A stretch of DNA of 64,000 nt from Schoenoplectus triqueter (lineage: Eukaryota > Streptophyta > Magnoliopsida > Poales > Cyperaceae): NCBI GenBank assembly GCA_964058805.1, contig CAXKVV010000004.1, positions 434,001 through 498,000 on the forward strand, given 5' to 3'. The first letter of the stretch is position 1. Each line of letters begins with the position of its first letter. Positions 1 through 10,640 of the stretch are shown piece after piece. Position numbers and translations under genes: made by a program. The notes beneath the pieces were generated by a model, which saw nothing but the letters and a program-made list of their open reading frames with translations, did no database searches and was not told the origin of the DNA.

Positions 1-5
1 ATTTT

Positions 6-170
6 AGGAGGCAAACCTTTAAACGAGAGTTTCAGTTCGACAATTTTGGTGGTTCTGGGAGGGATATTTACCAGAATGGCCCAAACAATAGAGGAATGTC
101 GAGGTTTAGAGAAAAGGCACGGGGGGGCACACGTGGGAGTTTTGATAGTACAAATGATTCCTTATGTTAA
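6..170 (+). CDS. 3'-terminal coding exon of an unidentified RG-rich protein (partial)
   Basis: The frame starting at base 6 is open to a TAA at 168-170 and encodes about 54 residues rich in Arg, Gly, Asn and Phe, including an RGGTRG run near the C terminus. This composition is typical of RNA-binding protein tails. The window opens with ATTTTAG, so a 3' splice acceptor at bases 6-7 is possible, in which case this is the last exon of a gene entering from the left. The frame has no in-frame Met at its beginning and no overlapping gene. The family cannot be identified from this tail alone. A 62-residue frame on the other strand and an ATG-started frame at 46 look like shadows. Confidence 0.5.
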   Translation, partial: RRQTFKREFQFDNFGGSGRDIYQNGPNNRGMSRFREKARGGTRGSFDSTNDSLC

Positions 171-245
171 ATGGGTTGCTTCTGTTCTTTTCAGCGGGTT
201 GGTTGTAAAGAGTTGTTGGGGTGATATTTGTTCATAGGTTTGTGT

Positions 246-262
246 GGGGGGGGGGGGGGGGG
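246..262. repeat. poly-G homopolymer (17 G)
   Basis: Seventeen consecutive G lie about 75 bases after the stop codon of the first gene, probably within its 3' UTR. Length errors in sequencing or assembly are likely here. Confidence 0.9.
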
Positions 263-350
263 TATTTTTGTCTATAGAATAGGGTAGGTTAATATCTATG
301 TTTATGTTAATTAATTCGTCCTCTCTTTTTTTTTTGTTCTTTTTTGGCAT

Positions 351-1605
351 TTGTTGTATGATATTATGTTATGGACTTGTTTACCTTTGACCTTAAGATG
401 TGAATCATCTTGGTCCGATGGTCGGTACCTGGTGCGTTGTATGTTGCACTTCTTGATGATAACCTGATCTGAAGTTACGATGTCCGATCCAAGTATTCGA
501 CTAAAACATTCAATATCACAATGGTGTTTTAATAAAGTAAGATGGTTCGAGTTCTGTCAAAAAGAAAATAGTTCCGAGTGATTTCATCGTTGTAAGAAAG
601 AGATTAAATGAAACGGGGAAAGGGATCAAAATAAGATAAGTTTCTCGTTCCTTATGGTTCTAAATAATTAAAGAGAACTTTTTAATTCTAAGATTCTATT
701 TCTAATTCTCCCTCAGCTGTTTTCGTTTTCAGCTTTTCATTTTTAACCATGTTTTATTTTTAATAAGTTTTTATATTCCATAATCATATACAAAAACCTC
801 AGTAACTAAGTAAATATGAATAGTCATATGTATGAATGTTATTTTAACTAAGTAAATATGAATAGTCATATGTATGAATATAAATAACATGAGTACTTCG
901 ACGGTGTTCTATCCCTAAATTTATCCCTCAAATTGTTTTTCTCTTTTAGTTTTTCATTTACAGTGATATTTTATTTTTGATAAATTTTGTGTTTCACAAG
1001 CAGATATGAATACCACAGTAACTAGATGTGAATAAATTTATAAATGAATATAAATACTCATATGTATAAATATAAACAACATGAATGTTTCGGTCAGTGT
1101 TCTATTTAATTATTTTTTCTTTCAACTTTTTATTTTTGCCAAAATTTTATTCGTTTATAAGATATAGGACGCGGAGGAATGAATATGTCCGCTCGATATG
1201 TTCATATCTGTTAGTATAGATGTTCATATTAAAAATAAAATATATTCATATCTAGAGTGTGCACGTTAAAAATTAGAGATTTTGTGAGGGAATTTTACAA
1301 AGAGACAGTTTGAACGTCCTATAATTAAATATATAATTAAGATCAGATAATACACAATCGATCATCAACATTAGAAAGCTCTAGTTTTTATTAAAACTTT
1401 TTTTTGTAAATTATTGGCGAGATGTATAGAGGGTTCATTTTCTCTGCAAAGATATAAATCTTTTTGTATTTCTTTCCTTCAGAAGACGTAACAATTTGCA
1501 GGTGTCCTGGTAAAGAGCTATATAATCATACCAAACCAACCCTTCGCAAATAATGATCAACAAATTAATAGGTTCACAGCCGAATTTTTCTAATTTAACC
1601 CCAAA
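351..1605. other. AT-rich intergenic DNA with degenerate direct repeats
   Basis: No gene is visible. From about 690 to 1130 there are roughly three diverged tandem units of 190-200 bp. Each has a pyrimidine-rich stretch, a TTTTATTTTT-like stretch, then a tract with GTAACTA and AAATATGAATA. A shorter near-exact duplication (AAATATGAATAGTCATATGT) sits at about 811-835 and 851-880. Confidence 0.6.
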
Positions 1606-1610
1606 AAATT

Positions 1611-1965
1611 CCTTTTTCTAATACTATGCCAAACAACGGTGGATTTTAAAATTTAAAATGGACTGTATAGTTGAGAGCGTCCAGTATGGACTCCACCAAA
1701 TGACAACATTTCTACATTTAAAACTCCTAAATTATTTCCTTCTCCCTTTTTCCTTTTCTCCCTTCTTCGAAAATATCAGCTTTCATTTTTCTTTTTCTTC
1801 CTCCGAAAATTTCGTGGTTGAACTTTAAACTAATTTGGACGCTATCAAATCCTTAGATTTTGATTTGGACGCTGTCATTTGACGGAATACATGCTGGGCG
1901 CTCCTAGTTAATGGAGTCCATTCTAAATTTCAAAATCTATCATTATTTGACTCAGTATTAAAGGA
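1611..1965. mobile_element. MITE-like foldback element with about 95-bp terminal inverted repeats
   Basis: The left arm (about 1611-1705) and the reverse complement of the right arm (about 1870-1965) align with few gaps. They share CCTTT, AATACT, a GATTTTRAAATTTARAATGGACT-like stretch and CAAATGACA. The centre is a pyrimidine-rich tract. There is no coding potential, so this looks like a non-autonomous DNA transposon. I could not identify a clean target duplication, so the superfamily is left open. Confidence 0.6.
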
Positions 1966-2343
1966 AGAAATTTTTTTAGGCTTACATTAAAAAATTTCAG
2001 AGTTCACAGTAGACTAAAATGGAACAACTAAACTTGGAATAAGAAGTATGTTTACAACTGAGCAACTGGCCAACGTGGTCAACATTATTTACAGATATGT
2101 ACATACGAATGGGATGAAACAAGAGGATAAGAGCGAATATATCAAAATTAAATATGCCAAAAAACAACATTACTACTCTAGCTTGCTGCTGTCATCTGGT
2201 TTATCAGCTGCAAAATGGAAGGCCTGGTTGCCTCTTTTGATAAAATAATATTACCCGCATGCAACATCAATTTGTTATGTAAATCCATGATAATGCTAGA
2301 TTGCTACAGGAGCTCCAGTCTTCAGCCTCCATATCAAGACCAT
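1966..2343. other. intergenic segment, no supported gene
   Basis: A 66-codon frame at 2048-2248 exists but has no recognisable motif. I see nothing else in this stretch up to the copia element. Confidence 0.5.
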
Positions 2344-2348
2344 AGTAT
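2344..2348. repeat. 5-bp target-site duplication (left), AGTAT
   Basis: Identical to 7385-7389; the pair brackets the copia element and fixes its boundaries. Confidence 0.95.
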
Positions 2349-2823
2349 TGTTGAATAAACATTAAATGTTATTTTTAGTGGGATTTTAATTTAGAAATTA
2401 GTGGAAATAAAGGGAGATTCTTTGGCTTCAGCACTTTGGCAGAATTTTAAGGCTGATTAATTACAGTATTTGAAAGGGCAAATGGACGTGGAATTTAGTG
2501 TATGACCTATGGATGGAAAGCTCTTGAAGTCTAGTTTCCAATGGTTCAAATTCTAAGTCGTTTGGAGTTCCCTACAGAGAGTTATGATAATTTTAATGGA
2601 CAGAGGTCAGCTGAAAGGGTGCTGTTTAGAATTTTGTTTTTATTATATGTTTTTATTACGAATTTTAAGAGTCATGTCTAAAGCTATAAATAGACTTGTA
2701 TTTTGTTGTAAGCAAGTAAGAGAGAAGAAAATAGTGTAAGAGAAATAGAAGATATAGTTTGAATAGAAAGAAATTTTAAAATTATTCTCTCTTCCTTCCA
2801 CTGAGATATATCATATTATAACA
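2349..2823 (+). repeat. 5' LTR of the copia element
   Basis: Begins TG and ends CA. A TATA box (TATAAATA, 2685-2692) is followed by a purine-rich stretch with AAGTAAGAGAGAAGAAAA, the likely R/U5 start. It is the probable promoter of the element. Confidence 0.93.
2685..2692 (+). promoter_or_regulatory. TATA box in the 5' LTR
   Basis: TATAAATA, also conserved at 7246-7253 in the 3' LTR. Confidence 0.7.
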
Positions 2824-2826
2824 AAT

Positions 2827-2837
2827 TGGTATCAGAG
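2827..2837 (+). promoter_or_regulatory. primer-binding site for initiator tRNA-Met
   Basis: TGGTATCAGAG lies three bases after the 5' LTR. It matches the usual copia minus-strand primer site, complementary to the 3' end of plant tRNA-iMet. Confidence 0.9.
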
Positions 2838-2840
2838 TCA

Positions 2841-3788
2841 ATGGCGAATGTGACGGGTCAAATGTCGCTACCACGACTAACGAAGGCGAACTATGAGAAC
2901 TGGAGCATTCAAATGAAAGCTCTTTTCGGATCTCAAGATGCATGGGAGGTGGTCGAAGAAGGTTTCGAAGAACCAACAAATACCACGGGATATACGGCGG
3001 CTCAAAATAAGGCGTTGAAAGAGGCGCGATCGAAGGATAAGGCGGCACTATACATGTTGTTCCGAGCCGTTGACGAGTCGGGTTTTGAGAAGATTGCCGG
3101 TGCAACTATTTCAAAAGAAGCGTGGGACATTTTAGAAAAAGTGTTCAAATGAGCCGACCGAGTCAAGCAAGTGTGTCTCCAAACTCTTCGTGGCGAGTTG
3201 GAGGGTATGAAGATGAAGGAGTCGGAAGGTATATCCGACTACATCATGCGTGTGCAAACAATGGTGAATCAGCTCAAACGCAATGGAGAAACCCTAACTG
3301 ATGCAAGAGTGGTGGAGAAGATTCTGCGGTCATTGACCGAGAATTTTGAGAATGTTGTATGCGCAATTGAGGAGTCGAAAAATTTAGAAGAGATGACCGT
3401 TGATGATCTGGCTGGTTCTCTTGAGGCGCATGAACAACGCAAGAAGAAGAAGAATGAGTCGTTCGAGGAAGCACTACAAGCCAAGGTGTCTATCAAAGAT
3501 GAAAATGTACTCTATACTCAAAACTTTCGTGGTAGAGGGCGCGGCCGTGGAGGTCGCAATAATGGTCGCGGTGGTGGAGGTCGCGGTCGAGGTGGATACT
3601 ATGAGGAGAAGGGGCGGTCAAGCCAATAAAATTGGCGAGGTAGAGGACGTGGTCGTGGGAGAGGCGGCCGGTCAAATCACTCGAATGTCGAGTGTTATAA
3701 GTGTGGCAAATATGGTCACTATGCGAAGGACTGCAACTCCGATAAGTGTTACAATTGCAGTAAGGTCGGGCATTACGCAAAAGATTGC
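2841..3788 (+). pseudogene. copia gag (UBN2-type capsid plus two CCHC zinc knuckles), broken
   Basis: The start is taken at the ATG at 2841, just after the primer-binding site, because the upstream part of the frame overlaps that site. The first part contains LTKANYENW and related residues typical of copia Gag (UBN2/DUF4219 families). The middle is a long helical segment, followed by an Arg/Gly-rich tract (about 3528-3680). Two CX2CX4HX4C knuckles follow, at 3693-3734 and 3747-3788. TGA at 3150 and TAA at 3627 are in the same frame as the flanking coding sequence, so each is a single point change rather than a gene end. Gag normally packages element RNA in cytoplasmic particles. Confidence 0.9.
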
Positions 3789-3803
3789 TATGCCGAGAAG
3801 AAA

Positions 3804-5171
3804 GTGGAGGAGAACATTAACCTTGTCACAGAGGATGAGATGAAAGAAGGGTTTCTCATGATGGCATACAATGATATCAATACCGATAGCGATACAGTTT
3901 GGTACCTCGACACCGGTGCAAGCAACCACATGTGCGGACACAAGCACCTATTCAAGGAGATGCGAGAGGTTGAAGATGGCACGTTTTGTTCGGAGACGCG
4001 TCAAAGATCCAAGTAAAAGGCCAAGGTACAGTTCACTATTTAAAAAAAGGTGGCACGGAAGGGTCAATTGAGGACGTTTATTACGTACATGATCTTAAGA
4101 GCAATATTTTGAGTATGGGGCAACTCATGGAGAAGGGATACTCGGTATTCATGAAAAATCAGGTACTACAATTAAAAGACAATCGAGGACGCTTGGTAGC
4201 ACGAGTCGATATGGCTAAAAATCGCATGTACAAGCTCAACTTGCGAAATGTGCGAGAAAAAATATCTACAAGTCGACATGAAAAATAAATCGGAGTTGTG
4301 GCATCTAAGGTTCGGTCACCTCCATTATAGTGGCCTAAAGGAATTGGCCAAGAAGAACATGGTTCATGGGTTACCAGATATAGATTACAGCAAGAAATTT
4401 TGTGAGGGATGTGTACTCGGCAAACAAGCGAGAAATATTTTTCCAAAGAAAGCTGAATATCTTGCAAGGAGATCTCTTGAGTTGATACACACCGACATAT
4501 GTGGTCCGATCACACCTAAGTCATTCAGTGAGAAGAGGTATTTTATCACCTTTATTGACGATTATACAAGGAGGACTTGGGTTTATTTTTTGAAAGAAAA
4601 ATCTGAGGCATTCGAGGTATTCAAGAAATTCAAGGTGTTAGTAGAAAAGATGACCGGACTTTATATCAAGGCTTTACGGTCAGATAGAGGGGGAGAGTAC
4701 ATGTCAACTGCCTTCATGAACTATTACGAGGAACATGGCATCAAGAGATTTTTAACCGCACCATACTCACCTCAGCAAAACGGTGTGGTCGAGAGGAAAA
4801 ACCGGACTATCCTTGACATGGTTCGGTCAATATTGAAGACCAAAGACATGCCGAAAGATTTCTGGGCAGAAGCAGTGCAATGTGCCGTGTATGTGCAAAA
4901 TCGGTGCCCACATGCGAAATTGGCAGACCAAACCCCACAAGAAGCTTGGAGCGGACATAAACCAACCATATCGCACTTCAAAGTATTCGGCAGTGTGGCC
5001 TACGTGCACATACCAGATCAAAGAAGAACCAAGCTAGATGATAAGAGCAAGAAATATGTGTTCATCGGGTATGATGAGAAGACAAAAGCTTTCAAGTTAT
5101 TTGACCCAATTGAAAAGAAAGTGGTTGTAAGCCGAGATGTGCAGGTAAATGAAGATAGTGCATGGGATTGA
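3804..5171 (+). pseudogene. copia aspartic protease and integrase, broken
   Basis: The protease has [13 protein letters not shown] at about 3900-3938, with the catalytic DTG. One base is missing near 3980, which shifts the frame. A further base is gained in an A-run near 4258, restoring the original frame. The integrase then shows the HHCC zinc-binding region (HLRFGH ... CEGC), the DDE core with HTDICGP, RSDRGGEY and QQNGVVERKNRT, and the C-terminal domain up to a TGA at 5169. The coding frame resumes beyond that stop, so it is a nonsense change. The product would have cleaved the polyprotein and inserted the cDNA. Confidence 0.9.
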
Positions 5172-5186
5172 AAAAACCAAAAGGAG

Positions 5187-6894
5187 GTGACGCAAAAGGA
5201 AGAAAAAGGAGAATCATCAAGCACTGCACCAATAATCACACCGACAAGCCCTCCAACATCCGACAATGAAGGAGAGCCGAGACATCCGAGGATGCGAAGT
5301 TTGCAAGATTTATACGAGTTGACAAACGAGGTACACTTGGTATGTCTTTTGGTAGATGCCGAGAATATTACTTTTGAAGAGACAGTGAGAGATAAAAAAT
5401 GGCAAGCCGCGATGGATGAAGAGATAAGGGCTATCGAAAGAAATAAAACTTGGGAATTGGTGGAGTTGCCAGAAGGATATCGGCCAATAGGAGTAAAATG
5501 GGTATATAAGAAAAAGATGAATGCCCAAGGAAAGATAGAAAGATATAAGGCACCACTAGTTGCCAAAGGCTATAGACAAAAGGCGGGGATCGACTATGAC
5601 GAAGTCTTTGCCCCGGTTGCGAGAATGGAAATAATCTGGCTTCTTATATCCCAAGTGGCATAATTTAAGTGGCCGATCTATCAAATGGACGTAAAATCAG
5701 CATTTTTAAATGGTGTGCTTGAAGAAGAAGTATATGTGGAGAAATCACCCGGATACATGAAAGTCGGAGAAGAGAAGAAGGTGCTAAAATTGAAGAAAGC
5801 GCTTTACGGGTTGAAGCAAACACCGCGGGCATGGAATACACGTATCGATACATATTTCAAGGAGAACAGGTTCAAGCAATGTCCCTACGAGCATGCCCTT
5901 TACGCAAAGAAGAATGGATGTAATGTGTTATTTGTTGCTCTTTATGTCGATGATCTCATTTTTATGGGTAACAATAATGAGATGATAGAAGAGTTTAAGG
6001 GCACAATGACACGGGAATTTGAGATGACAGATTTGTGATTGATGAAGTTTTTTCTTGGTTTAGAGGTTAGACAAGTAGAGACGAGTATTTTTGTATCACA
6101 GGAGACATGCAAAAGAGATTTTGAAGAAGTACAAGATGGCAAATTGCAACCCGGTATCAACACCAATGGAACCAGGTGCAAAACTCTCGAAGTTCGATGG
6201 GGGGGAACGTGTCGATGCGAGTAGATACCGGAGTTTGGTAGGAAGCCTTCGCTATTTCACATGCACAAGGCCGGATCTTTCATTAAGTGTCGGCATTATA
6301 AGTCGGTTCATGGAGGAGCTGGTTTATTCACATTGGAAGGCGTTGAAGCGAATCCTACGGTATATCCAAGGAACGGTGTCACTCGAGTTGTTCTACTCGA
6401 AAGCAGAAGATTATAAGTTGGTTGGCTACTCCGACAGCGATTGGTGCGGAGACATAGATGATCAGAAAAGTACATCGAGATATGTGTTATTTATGGGAGA
6501 TACTGCGTTTACTTGGCTTTCAAAGAAGCAACCGATCGTGACACTCTCGACGTGTGAAGCTGAATATGTGACAGCATCATGGTGTGTATGCCATGCGATA
6601 TGGCTTAGAAATTTGTTGAGCAAGATGGAGCTAAAGCAGCTAGGTGCAACCGTGATTCAAGTTGACAATAAATCAGCAATTGAGTTGGCAAAGAATCCAG
6701 TGAATCATGAAAGAAGTAAACACATTGACGTTCGTTTTCACTTTATCCGAGATCATGTGAAGGAAGGAAGTGTGGAATTGGTGCATGTGGCAAGTCAGGA
6801 TCAAGTTGCAGATATCTTCACAAAACCGCTACCGAAAGTACTTCTCGACAAATGCAAGAAGATAATTGGCATGACAGATGGTAGAAGCATTTAA
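5187..6894 (+). pseudogene. copia reverse transcriptase and RNase H, broken
   Basis: The RT domain starts near 5400 with the KWVYKKK and APLVAKGY motifs and includes the catalytic ALYVDDLI at about 5937-5960. RNase H covers about 6420-6800, with SDSDWCG, STCEAEY, and a C-terminal KHIDVRFHFIRDHV and DIFTKPLP. Stops at 5661 (TAA) and 6036 (TGA) are in frame. A two-base loss near 6105 moves the remainder into another frame, which ends at 6894, 16 bases before the 3' LTR. The domain order RT-RNase H after integrase is diagnostic for copia. It cannot make a functional enzyme as it stands. Confidence 0.93.
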
Positions 6895-6897
6895 GTT

Positions 6898-6908
6898 TAT
6901 GGGGGAGT
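6898..6908 (+). promoter_or_regulatory. polypurine tract
   Basis: ATGGGGGAG lies immediately upstream of the 3' LTR, in the expected plus-strand priming position. Confidence 0.75.
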
Positions 6909-6910
6909 TT

Positions 6911-7384
6911 TGTTGAATAAACATTAAATATTATTTTTAGTGGGGTTTTAATTTAGAAATTAGTGGAAATAAAGGGAGACTCTTTGGTTTCAGCACTTTG
7001 GCAGAATTTTAAGGCTGATTAATTATAGTATTTGAAGGGGCAAATAGACGTGGAATTTAGTGTATGACTATGGATGGAAAGCTCTTGAAGTTTAGTTTCC
7101 AATGGTTCAAATTCTAAGTCGTTTGGAGTTCCCTACAGAGAGTTATGATGATTTTAGTGGACAGAGGTCAGCTGAAAGGGTGTTGTTTAGAATTCTGTTT
7201 TTATTATATATTTTTATTACGAATTTTAAGAGTCATGTCTAAGTCTATAAATAGACTTGTATTCTGTTGTAAGCAAGTAAGAGAGAAGAAAATAGTGTAA
7301 GAGAAATAGAAAATATAGTTTGAATAGAAAGAAATTTCAGAATTATTCCCTCTTCCTTCCACCGAGATATATCATATTATAACA
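6911..7384 (+). repeat. 3' LTR of the copia element
   Basis: Aligns end to end with 2349-2823, with about 22 differences (mostly transitions) and one or two single-base gaps. A TATA box is at 7246-7253. Confidence 0.93.
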
Positions 7385-7389
7385 AGTAT
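7385..7389. repeat. 5-bp target-site duplication (right), AGTAT
   Basis: Pairs with 2344-2348. Confidence 0.95.
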
Positions 7390-7398
7390 GTCTTATGA

Positions 7399-7618
7399 TC
7401 ATTGATACTGCATAACCATACCGACCTAAAGTACAAAAAAGAAAGCATGGTTATGAAAACAAAGAACATATATACTATAACAACAGTAGTTATCTTAATG
7501 TTAGGATCAGTGCATCATAACCGTACCGATCTGAAGTAGAAAAAATAAAGCATGGTTATGGAAACAAAGAAATATTCTAACAGTAGTAGTTATCTTAATG
7601 TGGAGGATCGATGCTACT
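7399..7618. repeat. imperfect tandem duplication, about 110 bp x 2
   Basis: Both units carry GCATxATAACCxTACCGA, then AAAGCATGGTTATG, then AACAGTAGTAGTTATCTTAATG-like sequence. The units are at about 7399-7507 and 7508-7618. There is no coding signal. Confidence 0.6.
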
Positions 7619-9220
7619 ATTGTCGAGCACACATTTCACACTTATTTTCATTTCTTTTATCAAGAAAGAACATAAAACTCCCCATCCGGTCAAAAAGAGA
7701 AGGGCACAAAACCAATATCAATTTTAACCTACCAAGTAGCAACATTAGAATTTGGCAATGCCATGTATCAGGTCAACCTGACAGGTAACAAGATAAGTTT
7801 TTAGTCAGACCTGACTTTATGTGAAACACACAGAGAGGTTGGACCAAGACATTTAATTACCTGCTGCATGCTGGATCTTCTCCAGAGTCATCACAATATC
7901 TGCTCACTGTCACCATGGAACCATACCTAAAGAAGAAATAAAATACAGTTCCTTTAGTCCATATTCATCTAGCAGATCTAGATAAATCAAAGACATCTGG
8001 TGAAGACAATCTGCACAAACATACTCTGGTCTTTATATGAGCTAGCCTGAAATATTTTTAAGATTATTGAACCTGATAGGACCCAAAACTAATAAATTCA
8101 CCGGCTATACTGTAATTAGATCAAACTGAGGCTAGGTGCAACCAGAAATATTTTGACCTGAAGTTTGACACAACTCACCAACCTGACCTGTTGTTTTGCC
8201 ACCCTTTAATTAAAAATGGACCAGTTGTACATTGGGGTTGTCCTCATAATCTATAACATATCATTTTTTCTCATCTCCAGGTCACAATGAAACCAACAAG
8301 TTCCAAAAATAAGAAAGTTAAAAAGAAAATAAATTTTAATCTCAGTGCCAGTACCTCTCTTGGAAAGTGACGGTATGATTTACAAAAACAATTCACAAAG
8401 ATTAACGAATAAAATATACAACAAGTATGATTAATTACATCAAGTCTTAAGTTTTATATATCTAATTCTAAAACAAGTTTACTCTCTCGCGGAGGAGAGA
8501 AAATCACATAAATACATAATGACAATCTGAAAAAAAAATACATAATGAAAATCTGAAAAAAAAAATCAATGTAAAAGAATAATAATAAAAAAAGTGTTAC
8601 TCCCAGTTTTAATCTCCTTCCTTGTCTTTTTCTCTTTCTTCCTCTTCAAGAATAACTTCTTTTCTCTAAAATAAAATCATATCCACATCCAAAATAAAAA
8701 TAACCCTAATATGGACCCTTTTTTTATAAGAAAAATCGTTAAGAATTATCAAAATTGTCAGAAAAATCAAGGTGAATTGACTCAGCGTGGTAAAAAAATT
8801 ATGGACCACAAATTTTATCTTCATACTGCAAATCTTCGGTCAGCAAAAAAAAGTTTGTCGAGGCTGAATCCAATATTTGTGGTCGACAAACTCCTTTTAT
8901 GCAGCTTGACCTCGTCTCACTCCAATCGCTCCGATTTTTCTCTAAATTATGTCTTTTTTGGATTTTCTTTTATTCCTGAAATATAAACAGAGCACCAATA
9001 CCAAGAATTTGTGTAATTTTATACTAAAAAGGTAACTAAATTAAACCTAATCGACTCTTTTTTTGGAGATTAAAACTTAATGATAGTTTTAGGGGTCAAG
9101 ATACAAAGAAAACTAAGGAAGAGTTAAGTATAAAGCGCTACACCACACAAAATAACCTTAATACTTATTCTTTATACACGAAAAGATAGCGAATGCCAAC
9201 TATTAGGAGAAAGAAAACAA
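7619..9220. other. intergenic DNA, no supported gene
   Basis: Frames at 7552-7788 and 8711-8986 lack motifs and codon structure. A 66-bp exon-like segment on the minus strand (7861-7926) has good splice signals but no identifiable neighbours (see findings). The rest is AT-rich. Confidence 0.5.
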
Positions 9221-9224
9221 GAGA

Positions 9225-9560
9225 TATTGAAAAAAAGTGCAATCAAGAGAACACAAGATTTTAACAAAATTCGGCAAATAGGTCTACGTTTCTGGGACTC
9301 ATCTAGTGATATAGTTTTAGTAACTTAACAAATTAAGCCTTAATATTAATATAATCAGTCACAAGCGCACGACTTAATCGTATAGTGCTTTGGGTTATCG
9401 ATCCACATAAATGAGTTGAGATGTATTGGTAAACTAATCTTTGATAATCTAGACTGATCAAAACTGAGTTGGTTCAATTCTAAAACTAAAATTAACAGCA
9501 AAAATACAATCAATATCAGAAGGAATGCATGTTGCGTTAATAATGTAGGAGCAAAATTTT
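9225..9560 (-). repeat. decayed LTR-like fragment
   Basis: The part at about 9355-9475 resembles the outer end of the Athila-type LTRs further right: CACAAGCGCACGAC, then TCGATCCACA, then TAATCTAGACTGATC (compare 14013-14110). The part at 9235-9300 resembles 26790-26870 (AACACAAGAT ... CTACGT ... GGGAC). It could be the far LTR of the older gypsy remnant described below, but divergence is high. Confidence 0.4.
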
Positions 9561-10139
9561 AATGTTCTTATGAATATAAAATATCTAGGTATATAGGTTC
9601 ATTGTCATATTTCAGTTATACATACTCGATTATTTATATATTTGTTGGTTTATATAGTTGAAAGATATATTCTATAGTTGACAATTATCTTATATGTATA
9701 TAACTAATTGTACCGTACCTAGTCCAAATATGACATAATATCATTGCACCATATCACTTTGGCACAAGTCCATTAAATTTTGTGATATATCTTGAATTCC
9801 TTTAGTTCCTAATACATTTTCGTACAAAAAAGTCTAAATTTATTTCATTTCGGTTTGACTTTCAATGTCACCGTAATAGTATCATGATTTATTTATCTAA
9901 AATATAATTATAATATTATAATTCTAACTTTATATAACCCATTTGTACCCGTTAATAATACACTTATCTTTTTCAGTTTGTTGTACATTACCAGCAAGGC
10001 TATTAAGTTATTCTTATAACATTGTGTACAGTTTAATCGTGTGAAATAAATTAATACATAAATAATATAAATAACTCAAATATGCATAAAATAAAATATT
10101 CATGCTACATTCAATCACTAAATGGAAGACTTAACTTTC
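9561..10139. other. AT-rich intergenic DNA
   Basis: No coding region, RNA gene or defined repeat seen. Confidence 0.5.
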
Positions 10140-10145
10140 CATACT

Positions 10146-10640
10146 AGAGTTGTCAATGGATAGGGTAGGATAACGAAAATGTCTTACCATACCCATATTC
10201 GATAAATTAATGAAATTTATTTCTTATCTATACTCATACCCGATAACTTAACAAAAATAAAATTTTACCCACATCCGTCTTATCAAGTACGATACGGGTC
10301 GAGTAAACGGCCAAACGGCTTTCAAAATGAAATTTTTTTTGTAATATGATTAGTAATGAAAAAGATTCTAATAAAATTAACAATGAAAAATATTATAACA
10401 AAGGAATAAATTTTAATATAATTAGTAATAGAATAAATTATAATATAATTAGCAATGATATAGATAATGGGTAAGGAATAACTCTTATCTGTACTCTTAT
10501 CCGATAAGTTAACAAAAAAAAAATCTTATCCATACCCATATTCATACCTGATAACTTCACAAAAATAAAATCTTACCCATATTTGTCTTTTCGGGTACGA
10601 TACAGGACAGGTAAACTACCAAAAGAATGTCATTGACAGC
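10146..10640. mobile_element. hAT-like MITE
   Basis: The ends carry inverted TTGTCAATGG (left) and CATTGACAGCC (right), the TGTCAATG-type terminus common in plant hAT-derived MITEs. Both arms repeat GGGTAGGA/ACCCATA and CGGGTACGATACRGG motifs in a subterminal pattern. There is no ORF. The 8-bp target duplication expected for hAT is not clear (CATACTA-like on both sides), so the class is tentative. Confidence 0.5.

Larger units (their letters stand above)
2349..7384 (+). mobile_element. complete Ty1/copia LTR retrotransposon, coding-dead
   Basis: The element is bounded by 475-bp and 474-bp LTRs that begin TGTTGAATAA and end TTATAACA. It is flanked by the perfect 5-bp target duplication AGTAT (2344-2348 and 7385-7389). 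A primer-binding site follows the 5' LTR and a purine tract precedes the 3' LTR. The internal order is gag, protease, integrase, RT, RNase H, which defines Ty1/copia. The LTRs differ at about 22 of 475 positions by eye, nearly all transitions, so the insertion is not recent. Five nonsense changes (3150, 3627, 5169, 5661, 6036) and three frameshifts (near 3980, 4258 and 6105) break the polyprotein. It could only move with proteins supplied in trans. Confidence 0.95.

Noticed and set aside
2048..2248. 66-codon frame upstream of the copia element
   Set aside because: No motif, no splice-linked neighbour; chance frame length in AT-rich DNA.
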